Source: Leucobacter salsicius M1-8 (GTDB lineage Bacteria > Actinomycetota > Actinomycetes > Actinomycetales > Microbacteriaceae). Taken from it: DNA of 64,000 nt. Positions 35,487 through 43,802 of the stretch are shown here, one piece after another. Made by a program: the position numbers and the translations under genes. Numbering within the stretch: position 1 is the first letter of the stretch; the number at the start of each line of letters is the position of its first letter. The DNA lies in assembly GCF_000350525.1 (NCBI RefSeq), contig NZ_AOCN01000027.1:1-64000 (forward strand), given 5' to 3'. The notes beneath the pieces were generated by a model. It did not search any database, was not told the origin of the DNA, and saw nothing but the letters and a program-made list of their open reading frames with translations.

Positions 35487-38299
35487 CAGGCAGCGCTCCC
35501 CTCGAGTTTTTCAAACTTGGTGGTGTCTGCGAGCCCATTGCTTGCCGAGCCTCGCTTGAGTTTCTTCCAGTTCCACGCGATCGTGGCGGTGATCGCGATG
35601 ATGATGAGGCCCTGGAGCACGTTGACGATCGGGAACGGAACCCCGATGGCTTGGATGCCGGTGGATCCGGCCATCATGGTCGCGTAGAACAGTGCTGCGA
35701 CCATCGAAGCCCATGGGTTGAGCCGAGCGAGCAGCGCGACCGTGATGGCGAGGAATCCGAAGCCGGGCGAGAACTGCTGCAGGAACCTGCCGCCGTTCGG
35801 GCCGATCACATACAGCGCGCCGGCGAATCCTGCGACGGCGCCTGAGAGCACCATCACCTGGATCGACATGCGCTTCACCGAGACGCCCGTGTACTCGGCG
35901 AACCGGTTCATCTCGCCGAGCTGCTTGACCTTGAGCCCCCACGCCGAGCGGTTCAGCACGAGCGCGATGATCACGGCGACGACGATCGCGATGATCAGGT
36001 CGGGGCCGATGCCATAGGCCGCATCGAACATCGTGAGCCGCGCCTCGGGGGCGATCTTGGCCGAGCCTGCAATGCCGGCCGACTTGTCCTGGAACGGGCC
36101 CGTCACGAAGAAGTTCGTGATGAGCATCGCGACCTCGCTCAGGAGCAGCGTGGTGACGATGATGTCAACCCGCCAGAAGCCGTACAGCCAGCCGGGCAGG
36201 AGTCCCCACAGTGCACCCGCGAGCGTGCCGAAGCCGAGCACGAGGATGGTGAGGGTGAGGGGCGGGAGGTCGGTAAACGTAAACCCGGCGTAGGCGCCGA
36301 AGAAGGCGCCGAAGTACATTTGCCCCTCGGCACCAATGTTGAAGAAGCCGGCCCTGAACGAGACGATCGTCGCGGCCGACACAATGGCCAGCGGCACGAA
36401 CATGGCGATGGTGTTCGCGACGCCGAAGGGGGTGCGCCACCCCGAGGTGAAGAGTTCGATGTACGCCTCGATCGGATTCTTACCGATTGCGAGAATCACG
36501 AAGGCGCCGATCACGAGTGCGACGAGCACGGCGAGCACGGGCTGCGCCGCCCCCGTAAACGCTCGAGTCGCGAGGTTCGCGAAGAACCTGGGCTGGCGAT
36601 CGACGGGAATGGTGACGGCGGTCGTATCGAATTCGGGGCCCGCTACCGTGACGCTGTCGGTCACCAGCTGGGTCATCGCCTGCCCGGCACCCGAGGCCTC
36701 GAGCTCCTGCTGCACGCGCGCGTGCTCTGCTTCAGCCTCGGCCAGCGCCTCGGGCGTCGGGGTAGTGCCGGCCATCGCCAGGCCCACCGCGACCTCGCTC
36801 ATGTTTTCCTGCGTGAACTCGGCCACCAGCTCCCCGCGGAACATCACGAACAGCCGGTCCGACAGGCTCATGACCTCGTTGAGGTCGGCCGAGACGAGCA
36901 GCACGCCCGCCCCGCGGTCGCGTGCCGCCACGATCGAGTTGTGCACGAACTCCATGGCTCCCACGTCGACGCCGCGGGTCGGTTGCGAGATCACGAGCAG
37001 ATCGGGGTCCGCGCTGAACTCGCGCGCGATGATGACCTTCTGCATGTTGCCGCCCGACAGCTCACCGATCGCGGTGGCCGGTTCGGCTCCGCGCACGTCA
37101 AACTTGGCGATCAGCTTCTTTGCGTAATCGCGGGCACGTGCGAGCGACAGCCATCCGGCCCGGGTGAGCGGGGGCGATACGTCCTGGGGCGACAGATTGG
37201 TCGCGGCAATGTTCTCGGTAATGGAGAGCGCGGGCCCTGCCCCCTCGTCGTGCCGGTCCTCCGGTACGTAGGCAAGGCCAGCCTCGCGGCGGGCATGCAC
37301 GCTCGCGCGCGTCATATCCTTGCCCGCGATCCGGATCGAGCCGCGCGGTACCTCGTGCATACCGGCGACCATGCCGGCCAGCTCGGATTGCCCGTTCCCC
37401 TCGACTCCGGCGATGCCTACGATTTCACCGCGGCGTACCGTGAGCGAGACGTTGTTGACGGCGATGATGCCGCGGGAGTCGACGGCTGACACCCCGTCGA
37501 GGTTGAGCACCTCGTCGACCGGGTGTGCCTCGGTGTGTTTGATGCGCAGCAGTACTTCGCGCCCGACCATCATAGTGGCGATGTCGGACTGGCTGAGGCC
37601 TGCCGCCAGCTGGGTCGCGATGTGTTTGCCATCGCGAATCACCGTGATGTCGTCGGCGACGGCGAGCACCTCCCCCAGCTTGTGTGAGATAAACACGACG
37701 GCACAGCCCTTGGCGGCGAGATCGTGCACGACGACAAAGAGCTCGTCGGCCTCTGCCGGGGTGAGCACGGCCGTGGGCTCGTCGAGAATGAGGAGCCGGG
37801 TGTCGTGCGACAGCGCCTTCAGGATTTCTACGCGCTGGCGTTCGCCCACCGAGAGGTCTTGCACGATCTCGGTCGGGTCGATTGCGAGCCCAAATCGTTC
37901 GGAGAGCTCGGTGACACGAGCGGCCATCGCCTGCTGGTCGAGTCTGCCGAGCGGGGTGGTGAGTTCCTTGCCGAGGAAGACGTTTGAGGCGACCGACAGG
38001 GAGGGCACAAGCTTAAAGTGTTGATGCACCATGCCGATACCGAGGGCGTCCGCCTGATTGGGGTCGTCTACGGTCACCGGAGTGCCGTCAAACAGGATCT
38101 GACCTGCGTTGGGCTGCAGGTTGCCCGAGATCATGTTCATCAGCGTCGTCTTGCCTGCGCCGTTCTCGCCCACGATCGCGTGTACGCGCCCCGGCCAGAA
38201 CGAGACCGAGACATTTTCGTTGGCGATCTTCTCACCAAAGGTTTTCGTAATGCCCTTCAGCTCGAGGATCGGAGCGTTCGCTTTCACCGCGGTGTTCAT
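35486..38299 (-). CDS. Nucleoside ABC transporter ATPase fused to permease 1
   Basis: A 937-residue fusion. Residues ~1-520 hold two ABC ATPase domains in tandem. The first has GENGAGKTTLMNMI, signature DLSVGERQRVEILKAL and Walker B LLILDEPTAVLTP. The second has a degenerate Walker A (GVEGNGQSELAGMV), signature ELSGGNMQKVIIAREF and LVISQPTRGVDVGA. A linker (~520-590) leads into a permease domain of about nine helices (ILAIGKNPIEAYIELFTSGW ... FRAGFFNIGAEGQMYFGAFFG ... GLKVKQLGEMNRFAEYTGV). These are normally two genes in BmpA-type transporters. The ATG at 38299 begins MNTAVKANAPILELKG; the frame extends upstream to 38362 without conservation. Confidence 0.9.
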   Translation of the reverse strand: MNTAVKANAPILELKGITKTFGEKIANENVSVSFWPGRVHAIVGENGAGKTTLMNMISGNLQPNAGQILFDGTPVTVDDPNQADALGIGMVHQHFKLVPSLSVASNVFLGKELTTPLGRLDQQAMAARVTELSERFGLAIDPTEIVQDLSVGERQRVEILKALSHDTRLLILDEPTAVLTPAEADELFVVVHDLAAKGCAVVFISHKLGEVLAVADDITVIRDGKHIATQLAAGLSQSDIATMMVGREVLLRIKHTEAHPVDEVLNLDGVSAVDSRGIIAVNNVSLTVRRGEIVGIAGVEGNGQSELAGMVAGMHEVPRGSIRIAGKDMTRASVHARREAGLAYVPEDRHDEGAGPALSITENIAATNLSPQDVSPPLTRAGWLSLARARDYAKKLIAKFDVRGAEPATAIGELSGGNMQKVIIAREFSADPDLLVISQPTRGVDVGAMEFVHNSIVAARDRGAGVLLVSADLNEVMSLSDRLFVMFRGELVAEFTQENMSEVAVGLAMAGTTPTPEALAEAEAEHARVQQELEASGAGQAMTQLVTDSVTVAGPEFDTTAVTIPVDRQPRFFANLATRAFTGAAQPVLAVLVALVIGAFVILAIGKNPIEAYIELFTSGWRTPFGVANTIAMFVPLAIVSAATIVSFRAGFFNIGAEGQMYFGAFFGAYAGFTFTDLPPLTLTILVLGFGTLAGALWGLLPGWLYGFWRVDIIVTTLLLSEVAMLITNFFVTGPFQDKSAGIAGSAKIAPEARLTMFDAAYGIGPDLIIAIVVAVIIALVLNRSAWGLKVKQLGEMNRFAEYTGVSVKRMSIQVMVLSGAVAGFAGALYVIGPNGGRFLQQFSPGFGFLAITVALLARLNPWASMVAALFYATMMAGSTGIQAIGVPFPIVNVLQGLIIIAITATIAWNWKKLKRGSASNGLADTTKFEKLEGSAA

Positions 38300-38382
38300 G
38301 TGAGATCCATTCCCGTGAGTCCCTTCGGGGTGATTCGGGTGGTGGCCCCGTGAGGCCACCACCCGGTGAGGTACTGAGGCGG

Positions 38383-39441
38383 CTACTCGCTCGCCGTGGG
38401 CACCTCGATCTCGCCCGAGATCACCTTCTGCTTGTACTCCTCAATCTGGGCGATCATGTCGTCGGGCACGAGCCCACCGTTGTCGTCGAATGTGAGGCCG
38501 ACGCCGTCGTTTGCCAGACCGTAGGCCGTGGTCTCGCCGAACTTGAGCTTGCCGTCCTTGGCATCATTGACCGCGAGCACGATCGAGTTGCCAATGTTCT
38601 TGAGCATCGATGCGAGGATGTGGCCCTCTTGCAGCGTGTTTTGGTTGCTGTCGACGCCAATGCCATACTTGTTGGCGTCCTTTGCGGCTTGCAACGCGCC
38701 CACGCCCGCGCCACCCGCGACCTGGAAGACGACGCCCGCGCCGTCGTCGAACATGCCCTTGCCGAGGTCGTAGCCCTTGGCCGAGTCGGCAAAGTCACCG
38801 ACGTAGCTCACGAGCACCTCAATCTTGGGGTCGACCGATTCGACGCCCTTCTCGAATCCGACCACGAAGTCGTTAATGACCGGAATGTCCATGCCGCCGA
38901 CGACACCGACCTTCGTGGATCCCTCGGCGAGCGGGAACGTGTCGGGGTTCGTCACCGCGAGGGCGGCAAGCACGCCCGCGAGGTACGAGCCCTCGTTCTG
39001 CTTGTAAACGATCGACGCCACATTGGGAGCCTCAACCACGGCGTCGTAGTAGACGTACTGCTGGTCAGGGAACTTCGGTGCGGCCTCGGCGAGGATGTCG
39101 GTCATCTGGGTGGTGCCCGTCACGACAATGTCCCAGTCGCCCGTCGACACCGACTCGAGGTTCGCCTTCCACTGGGCCGGGTTGTTGACGTCGGCCTGCA
39201 GCGTCTTCGTCTCGTTGCCTTCGCCCTTCAGCTCCTCGATGCCGCGCTCGGCGTCATCGAAGAAACCCTGGTCGCCCAGGTTGCCGTTGACCACGTTCGC
39301 GATCTTGAACGGGGCATCGCCGCCGGCGTCACCCGATCCGGCATCGCCTCCACCGCCAGAGCCACCGCCGCTGCAGCCCGAGAGGGCGAGCGCCGCGGTC
39401 GCGGCGAGAGCCAGGCCGCTGAGTAAGTGCTTCTTCTTCAT
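38383..39441 (-). CDS. BmpA/PnrA-type nucleoside-binding lipoprotein
   Basis: A 352-residue exported binding protein: signal LSGLALAATAALALSGC with lipobox, a Gly/Ser/Asp-rich linker, then the Bmp fold with IANVVNGNLGDQGFFDDAERGIEELKGE, NEGSYLAGVLAALAV, VGVVGGMDIPVINDFVVGFEKG and GAGVVFQVAGGAGVGALQAAK. In characterised systems (Treponema PnrA and similar) such proteins bind purine or pyrimidine nucleosides and deliver them to the ABC transporter. It is the first gene of the operon after the lacI-type regulator and has AAAGGAG ahead of the ATG. Confidence 0.92.
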   Translation of the reverse strand: MKKKHLLSGLALAATAALALSGCSGGGSGGGGDAGSGDAGGDAPFKIANVVNGNLGDQGFFDDAERGIEELKGEGNETKTLQADVNNPAQWKANLESVSTGDWDIVVTGTTQMTDILAEAAPKFPDQQYVYYDAVVEAPNVASIVYKQNEGSYLAGVLAALAVTNPDTFPLAEGSTKVGVVGGMDIPVINDFVVGFEKGVESVDPKIEVLVSYVGDFADSAKGYDLGKGMFDDGAGVVFQVAGGAGVGALQAAKDANKYGIGVDSNQNTLQEGHILASMLKNIGNSIVLAVNDAKDGKLKFGETTAYGLANDGVGLTFDDNGGLVPDDMIAQIEEYKQKVISGEIEVPTASE

Positions 39442-39452
39442 GAGAACTCCTT

Positions 39453-39475
39453 TGTTCGTGTACTGATGTTCGTGT
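39453..39475. promoter_or_regulatory. Direct repeats TGTTCGTGT upstream of the binding-protein gene
   Basis: TGTTCGTGT occurs twice, 14 bases apart (39453-39461 and 39467-39475), in the 79-bp spacer between the LacI-type gene and the binding-protein start. On the coding strand these sit just before the ribosome binding site. They may be a regulator site or a translated-leader feature; function is unknown. Confidence 0.4.
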
Positions 39476-39520
39476 GCTGCTGAGGGTTGTGTGAGCCGGT
39501 GACCGCCGGTGAGAATGCTC

Positions 39521-40573
39521 CTAGGGCGGCCCGCACCCGCAGGTGTCGCGGCGCGTCAGTTCCGTCGGAAGCACGAGGTGCATCGCGGCCCGATCGCTCG
39601 CCGGATCGGCAATGATCCGGCCGAGCATGCCCACCGCTTCGGTGGCGAGCTGCGCGTAGGGCTGCGTTATCGTGGTGAGGCGGGGAGTCGTGTATTCGCT
39701 GAGTTTCGTGCCGTCGAACCCGACGATCGCGAGGTCTGCGCCCGGGGTTCGGCCGACATCCGCCACCGCGCGCAGCACGCCCATCGCCTGCATGTCGGAG
39801 GCGACGAAGATGGCGTCGACCGAGGGATCCCTGCGCAGCAGCTCCGTGGCCGCCGTGTACCCCGAGTCCACCGTGAACGCCCCGTAGCTGAGCAGCGGTG
39901 ATACCGGCTGTGCCTCCCCGACCCGGGTTCCGGCGGCAACTCCTCCGCCCACGAGCCCCGCGTCAGCGAGCGCCTCGCTCCAGCCCCGGGCCCTGTCCCT
40001 CGCCGACGAGAGCTCAGCCCCGCCGGTGATGCAGGCGATCCGGCGCCGACCGTGCTCGACGAGGTGTTCCGTGGCGACGCGGGCGCCGCCGATGTTGTCG
40101 ACGACCACGGAGGGAACATCGAGGCCCGGCGGCAGACGGTCAAGTGACACTGCGGGCATTCGCCGTTTGCTGATCTCACGCCAACCCTCTTCGAAGCCGG
40201 CCCCGAACACGGCGATCACGCCGTCGACCTGGCGATCCCGAAACGCGCGCAGGTACCCGAGCTCTCGGCCGGCATCGTCGGCCCCGTTGCCCAGCAGCAC
40301 CACCAGGTTCGACGCGAGGGCGGCGTCCTCGACCGCAGAGGCGAGCTCGGCGAAGTAGGGGTTCGACGAGTCGGGGATGAGGAGCCCCAGCGTGTGCGAG
40401 CGGGAGGTCGCCAGGCTGCGAGCGAGCGCATTGGGACGGTAGTCGAGCTCGAGAATGGCCGCTTCAACACGCAACCGCGTCTCGTCTGACACCGGATGGG
40501 AACCGTTGAGCACATACGACACCACGGCGGGGCTGACTCCAGCCCTGCGCGCAACGTCTACTCGTCCCACCAT
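39521..40573 (-). CDS. LacI-family transcriptional regulator
   Basis: A 350-residue repressor. The N-terminal HTH is VGRVDVARRAGVSPAVVSYVLNGSHPVSDETRLRVEAAILELDYRPNALARSL with the hinge helix. The periplasmic-binding-like effector domain contains LGLLIPDSSNPYFAELASAVE, VASDMQAMGVLRA and VGFDGTKLSEYTTPRLTTI. Its place between the nucleoside operon and divergent psuG-psuK makes it the likely regulator of both, with a nucleoside, ribose or a phosphate as effector (inference). The ATG at 40573 has AAGGA ten bases ahead; the frame extends to 40726 without family sequence. Confidence 0.92.
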   Translation of the reverse strand: MVGRVDVARRAGVSPAVVSYVLNGSHPVSDETRLRVEAAILELDYRPNALARSLATSRSHTLGLLIPDSSNPYFAELASAVEDAALASNLVVLLGNGADDAGRELGYLRAFRDRQVDGVIAVFGAGFEEGWREISKRRMPAVSLDRLPPGLDVPSVVVDNIGGARVATEHLVEHGRRRIACITGGAELSSARDRARGWSEALADAGLVGGGVAAGTRVGEAQPVSPLLSYGAFTVDSGYTAATELLRRDPSVDAIFVASDMQAMGVLRAVADVGRTPGADLAIVGFDGTKLSEYTTPRLTTITQPYAQLATEAVGMLGRIIADPASDRAAMHLVLPTELTRRDTCGCGPP

Positions 40574-40780
40574 CTGATTCACGTCCTTGTGTTCTGATGC
40601 TCGGCGGTCAGCGGTGACCACCGTCCCGAAACCCGGGTTTCGTGTGTCGTCAAGTATCGCCACGACACACCCTGACGTAAACCCCACCAACAAGCTTCGT
40701 GACCGAGTTGTGATGAACGGCGCCACGCAAACACCACTTGCCCGGCGCGGGTTTTGCGGCGTATGGTGGCCGCACGCGTC

Positions 40781-40796
40781 ATCGCAACGGTGCGAT
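40781..40796. promoter_or_regulatory. Palindrome ATCGCA-ACGG-TGCGAT upstream of psuG
   Basis: A perfect 6+4+6 inverted repeat lies 22 bases before the psuG start, in the 245-bp spacer between lacI-type gene and psuG. Size and symmetry fit a LacI-family operator; the adjacent regulator is the natural candidate. No other gene is seen in this spacer. Confidence 0.5.
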
Positions 40797-40818
40797 CGCT
40801 TGGAAAGGCAACCCCAAC

Positions 40819-41748
40819 ATGTCTCAAGGTCTGCTACACGTGTCAGATGAAGTGCGTGACGCCGTCGCCGCGGGCAAGCCCGTGCTCGCCCTCGAGTCCA
40901 CGATTTTCACGCACGGCCTGCCACGCCCGCACAACGAAGAGCTGGCCCTCGCAACCGAGCAACAGGTGCGCGAGGCGGGAGTCGTGCCGGCCACCATCGG
41001 GGTCGTCGAGGGGCGCCCGACCGTGGGGCTGTCGAGCGATGAGATCGTGCAGCTCTCACGTGATGACTCGGCGGTGAAGGCGAGCCTGCGCGACCTGCCC
41101 ATTGTCGCGGGCAAACGACTGAGCGCAGGCACCACCGTCGCCGCCACTGGTTACTTGGCGCACCTCGCGGGGGTGCGAGTGTTCTCGACCGGCGGGCTGG
41201 GCGGGGTACATCGCGGCGCCGAGACCAGCTTCGACGAGTCAGCCGACCTCGGTACGCTTGCAACGCTGCCCATCGTGGTCGTCAGCGCGGGCGTTAAATC
41301 GATTCTCGATATCGGGCTCACGCTCGAGCGATTGGAAACCCTCAACCTCGCGGTGGTCGGATATCGCACCACCCACTACCCCGGGTTTTACGTCGCTGAT
41401 TCGGGATATAACCTCGAGTATTCGGCGGACTCACCGAGCGAGGTCGCGCGCATGGCCGAGGCCCGCGATGCGCTCCACATCAATTCGACCCTGCTCGTGG
41501 CGAACCCGGTCCCCGAGTCCGAGCAGCTCGACCCCGAGATGCACGACGCGATCCTCGCGCAGGCCTGGGCCGAGGCCGAGAACCGGGGCATCGCGGGCAA
41601 CGACACGACCCCGTTCCTGCTCGACTACATCGCGACACACACGCAGGGCGAGAGCATGCGCGCGAACCTCGCCGCGTATCGCGGCAATGTTGCGCTTGGC
41701 GCCCTGATCGCGGCCGAGCTCACGGGCGGCGCGGGCGGGCGGCCGTGA
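40819..41748 (+). CDS. psuG: Pseudouridine-5'-phosphate glycosidase
   Basis: A 309-residue enzyme that breaks the C-C bond of pseudouridine 5'-phosphate to uracil and ribose-5-phosphate. Family-specific blocks are PVLALESTIFTHGLPRPHN, PATIGVVEGRPTVGL, the active-site Lys region RDLPIVAGKRLSAGTTVAAT, and VFSTGGLGGVHRGAE with VVVSAGVKSILDIGLTLE. NGTPFLLD-like LLDYIATHTQGESMRANLA closes the protein. The ATG at 40819 follows GGAAAGG. The stop overlaps the psuK start by four bases, so both steps of pseudouridine breakdown are coupled. Confidence 0.95.
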   Translation: MSQGLLHVSDEVRDAVAAGKPVLALESTIFTHGLPRPHNEELALATEQQVREAGVVPATIGVVEGRPTVGLSSDEIVQLSRDDSAVKASLRDLPIVAGKRLSAGTTVAATGYLAHLAGVRVFSTGGLGGVHRGAETSFDESADLGTLATLPIVVVSAGVKSILDIGLTLERLETLNLAVVGYRTTHYPGFYVADSGYNLEYSADSPSEVARMAEARDALHINSTLLVANPVPESEQLDPEMHDAILAQAWAEAENRGIAGNDTTPFLLDYIATHTQGESMRANLAAYRGNVALGALIAAELTGGAGGRP

Positions 41749-42662
41749 CCCAGCATCCCGGCGCGCCAACCTCCACAGCATCAGTTCCCACCGTGGGAGT
41801 CGCGGGTGACCTCGTTGAGGACGTCATCGTGTGGCTCGGCGGCGAGGTCGCCTACGGCACCGACACCCCCTCGCAGATCTTTCGCGTGCGCGGCGGCAGT
41901 GCAGCCAACGTGGCCCACGCACTCGCCGTGCACGACTGCGGTTCACGCCTCATCACTCGCGTCGGGAGCGATGCGGTGGGCGACGGACTCGTGCGCGATC
42001 TCGCCGACTCGGGGGTCGACGTGCGGGCTCAACGCGGCGAGCGCAGCGACACGATCGTGATTCTGATTGACGCCTCTGGCGAGCGCACCATGATGCCGGA
42101 TCGCTCAACCGCCCGCGCGGTAACCCCGTTCGATCCTTTGTGGCTCGACGGGCTCGACTGGCTCCACGTGCCGCTCTACGGCTTCGACTCGACGCGCGAA
42201 TCGGCGGTGTTTGAACGGCTCTGCGCGCAGGCCACGGCGCGAGGCATTCCGCTGAGCGTTGACGTGTCGTCGGTCGGCCTCATTCGGGGGATGGGGCGCG
42301 GGCGGGTGCTCGATTTGCTGCGCCGCATTGCCCCGACCGTGCTGTTCGCCAACGCCGAGGAGGCCGAGGTGCTCGGTCTCGAGGGTGGATCCGCGCCGCC
42401 GCGCGCATGCACCTGGGTGGTGAAGCGGGGCGGGGACCCGATACTGCTGCGCACGGCTTCGGCAACCCGGGAGGTGCCGGTGCCGCGCGTGCCCGAGATC
42501 ATTGACACGACGGGCGCGGGCGACCACTTCGCGGCGGGCTTCTTGGCGGCGTACGCCCGGGATCCGGATCCGGTCGCTGCTGCGCTCGCGGGTTCACACG
42601 CCGCAGCCCATATTCTCGCGATCCCGGGGGCGCACGCCCCCGGGCCGGTCAGCGCCGGTTAG
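41745..42662 (+). CDS. psuK: PfkB-family kinase, probable pseudouridine kinase
   Basis: A 305-residue PfkB kinase with VGVAGDLVEDVIVWLGG at the N-terminus, VRGGSAANVAHALAVHDCG (substrate-binding GG-N) and IIDTTGAGDHFAAGFLAAY (catalytic GAGD). It starts with a GTG overlapping psuG. Assignment as pseudouridine kinase comes from this coupling: PsuK makes the 5'-phosphate that PsuG cleaves. Sequence alone would only say sugar/nucleoside kinase. It ends convergently with the small HTH gene, the stops sharing bases 42659-42662. Confidence 0.82.
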   Translation: MTQHPGAPTSTASVPTVGVAGDLVEDVIVWLGGEVAYGTDTPSQIFRVRGGSAANVAHALAVHDCGSRLITRVGSDAVGDGLVRDLADSGVDVRAQRGERSDTIVILIDASGERTMMPDRSTARAVTPFDPLWLDGLDWLHVPLYGFDSTRESAVFERLCAQATARGIPLSVDVSSVGLIRGMGRGRVLDLLRRIAPTVLFANAEEAEVLGLEGGSAPPRACTWVVKRGGDPILLRTASATREVPVPRVPEIIDTTGAGDHFAAGFLAAYARDPDPVAAALAGSHAAAHILAIPGAHAPGPVSAG

Positions 42663-42961
42663 TTTCGGTACGTGATGCCGCGCACGATCTGGCTCACGGC
42701 CTGCTGGCTCGTGCCGAACTCGGCGGCGAGCGCGGTCTGCGACTCACCAGCGGCGTGACGCTGCCGGATCGACTCAGCCTGCTCGGTGGTGAGCGCGCGC
42801 GTCGCCACGGGCGTCGCGCCCGTCGTGCGTCCCCGCCGCACCGAATCGATCGTGTAGACCGAGACGCCGAAGGCCGCGGCGAGCGCGGCGCGGCCTTCTC
42901 CGGCTTGTGACCGGGCGAGAATGTCGGCGACCTGGTCCTGTGTGAGCGCGGGCGCTGCCAT
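42659..42961 (-). CDS. Small protein with two helix-turn-helix repeats
   Basis: A 100-residue protein made of two similar HTH units. The first is LTQDQVADILARSQAGEGRAALAAAFGVSVYTIDSVRRG and the second is LTTEQAESIRQRHAAGESQTALAAEFGTSQQAVSQIVRG. Each resembles the HTH of resolvases and Trp-repressor-like phage proteins. With no other domain it is probably a DNA-binding protein; the target is unknown. It converges on psuK. The 114 bases upstream show no other feature. Confidence 0.7.
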   Translation of the reverse strand: MAAPALTQDQVADILARSQAGEGRAALAAAFGVSVYTIDSVRRGRTTGATPVATRALTTEQAESIRQRHAAGESQTALAAEFGTSQQAVSQIVRGITYRN

Positions 42962-43075
42962 GTTCGTTACTCCTTGAGTGTGGGTTAGCGCCAGCAGTCG
43001 TTCGCTGCGGCGGCCGTCTGAAACTTGATCGCGGCGACCTGAGGCTCCGGCGCCTCTTTTTACCCTACTCGGGCG

Positions 43076-43684
43076 TTAGTCAGTCTGTGCGAGCAGCCGA
43101 GTCAGCCCCGGCTCGTCATGCAGCCGAGGTTCGGTTCGGAGCTCGGGTCGCACGCCCGCCTTGTCGCGATAGAACTCGCGGATCAGGTTCATGTCGGCCT
43201 CGACGTCGCCCGTGAGGTGGAGCGTGGGGCCGAGCCCTGCGGTGCGGGTGGTGCGGTCGACGAAGCCGAGGCTGACCGGGAGCTCGGCCGCATATGCAAT
43301 GCGATAGAAGCCGCTGCGCCATCCCGACCCCCGTCGGGTGCCCTCCGGCGTCACGACCAACATAAACTGCGGATCGGCTCGCACCCGCGCCACGACCTGA
43401 TCTACAACGCGCTCGGGGTGCGCGCGGTTGACCGCGATGCCTCCCAGCGCTCGCATCACGGGGCCAGCAATCCACCGAAACAGTTCCTGCTTACCGAGCC
43501 AGTGAATGCGGAGCCGGGCATCCCAGGCGATCGCGAGCATGAACACGAAGTCAAGGTTCGACGTGTGCGGCGCTCCGAGGAGGATGCGCGGCCCGGTGAC
43601 CGCGGGAGCCTCGCGCTGGAGGCGCCACTTCGAGAGCCGCCAAAATAGGCGGGCGATGCTGTGCCGGATCCCTGTCATGAGCAT
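43076..43684 (-). CDS. PlsC-type acyltransferase (1-acyl-glycerol-3-phosphate acyltransferase-like)
   Basis: A 202-residue lysophospholipid acyltransferase-like protein. The H-X4-D motif is in APHTSNLDFVFML, the second block is LGKQELFRW, and the third is VVTPEGTRRGSGWRSGFYRIA (PEGTR). It is probably membrane-associated and transfers acyl groups in glycerolipid synthesis; the exact acceptor is unclear. I start at the ATG at 43684 (MLMTGIRH); the one at 43678 is equally possible, and the frame extends to 43726. It is divergent from the SPFH operon. Confidence 0.85.
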   Translation of the reverse strand: MLMTGIRHSIARLFWRLSKWRLQREAPAVTGPRILLGAPHTSNLDFVFMLAIAWDARLRIHWLGKQELFRWIAGPVMRALGGIAVNRAHPERVVDQVVARVRADPQFMLVVTPEGTRRGSGWRSGFYRIAYAAELPVSLGFVDRTTRTAGLGPTLHLTGDVEADMNLIREFYRDKAGVRPELRTEPRLHDEPGLTRLLAQTD

Positions 43685-43720
43685 GACAGCCACTCTATGC
43701 CGCTCAGCAGTTGCACCCTG

Positions 43721-43748
43721 TTGCAATACCCCCGGGTGACGCTAGGCT
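43721..43748 (+). promoter_or_regulatory. Predicted promoter of the SPFH operon
   Basis: TTGCAA (43721-43726) and TAGGCT (43743-43748) are separated by 16 bases and lie 54 bases before the SPFH gene start. Positions fit a housekeeping sigma promoter. The call is by pattern only. Confidence 0.4.
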
Positions 43749-43802
43749 GGTGTACAGGAATCCTTTGGCCGAGAATCGGCCGAAGCACTGCAAGGGGGCA
43801 TC

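Noticed and set aside
34513-35538. Upstream extension of nucleoside hydrolase 3 (689-residue frame)
   Set aside because: The added part is a frame-shadow of the permease gene, with Arg/His-rich composition; the true start overlaps the permease stop.
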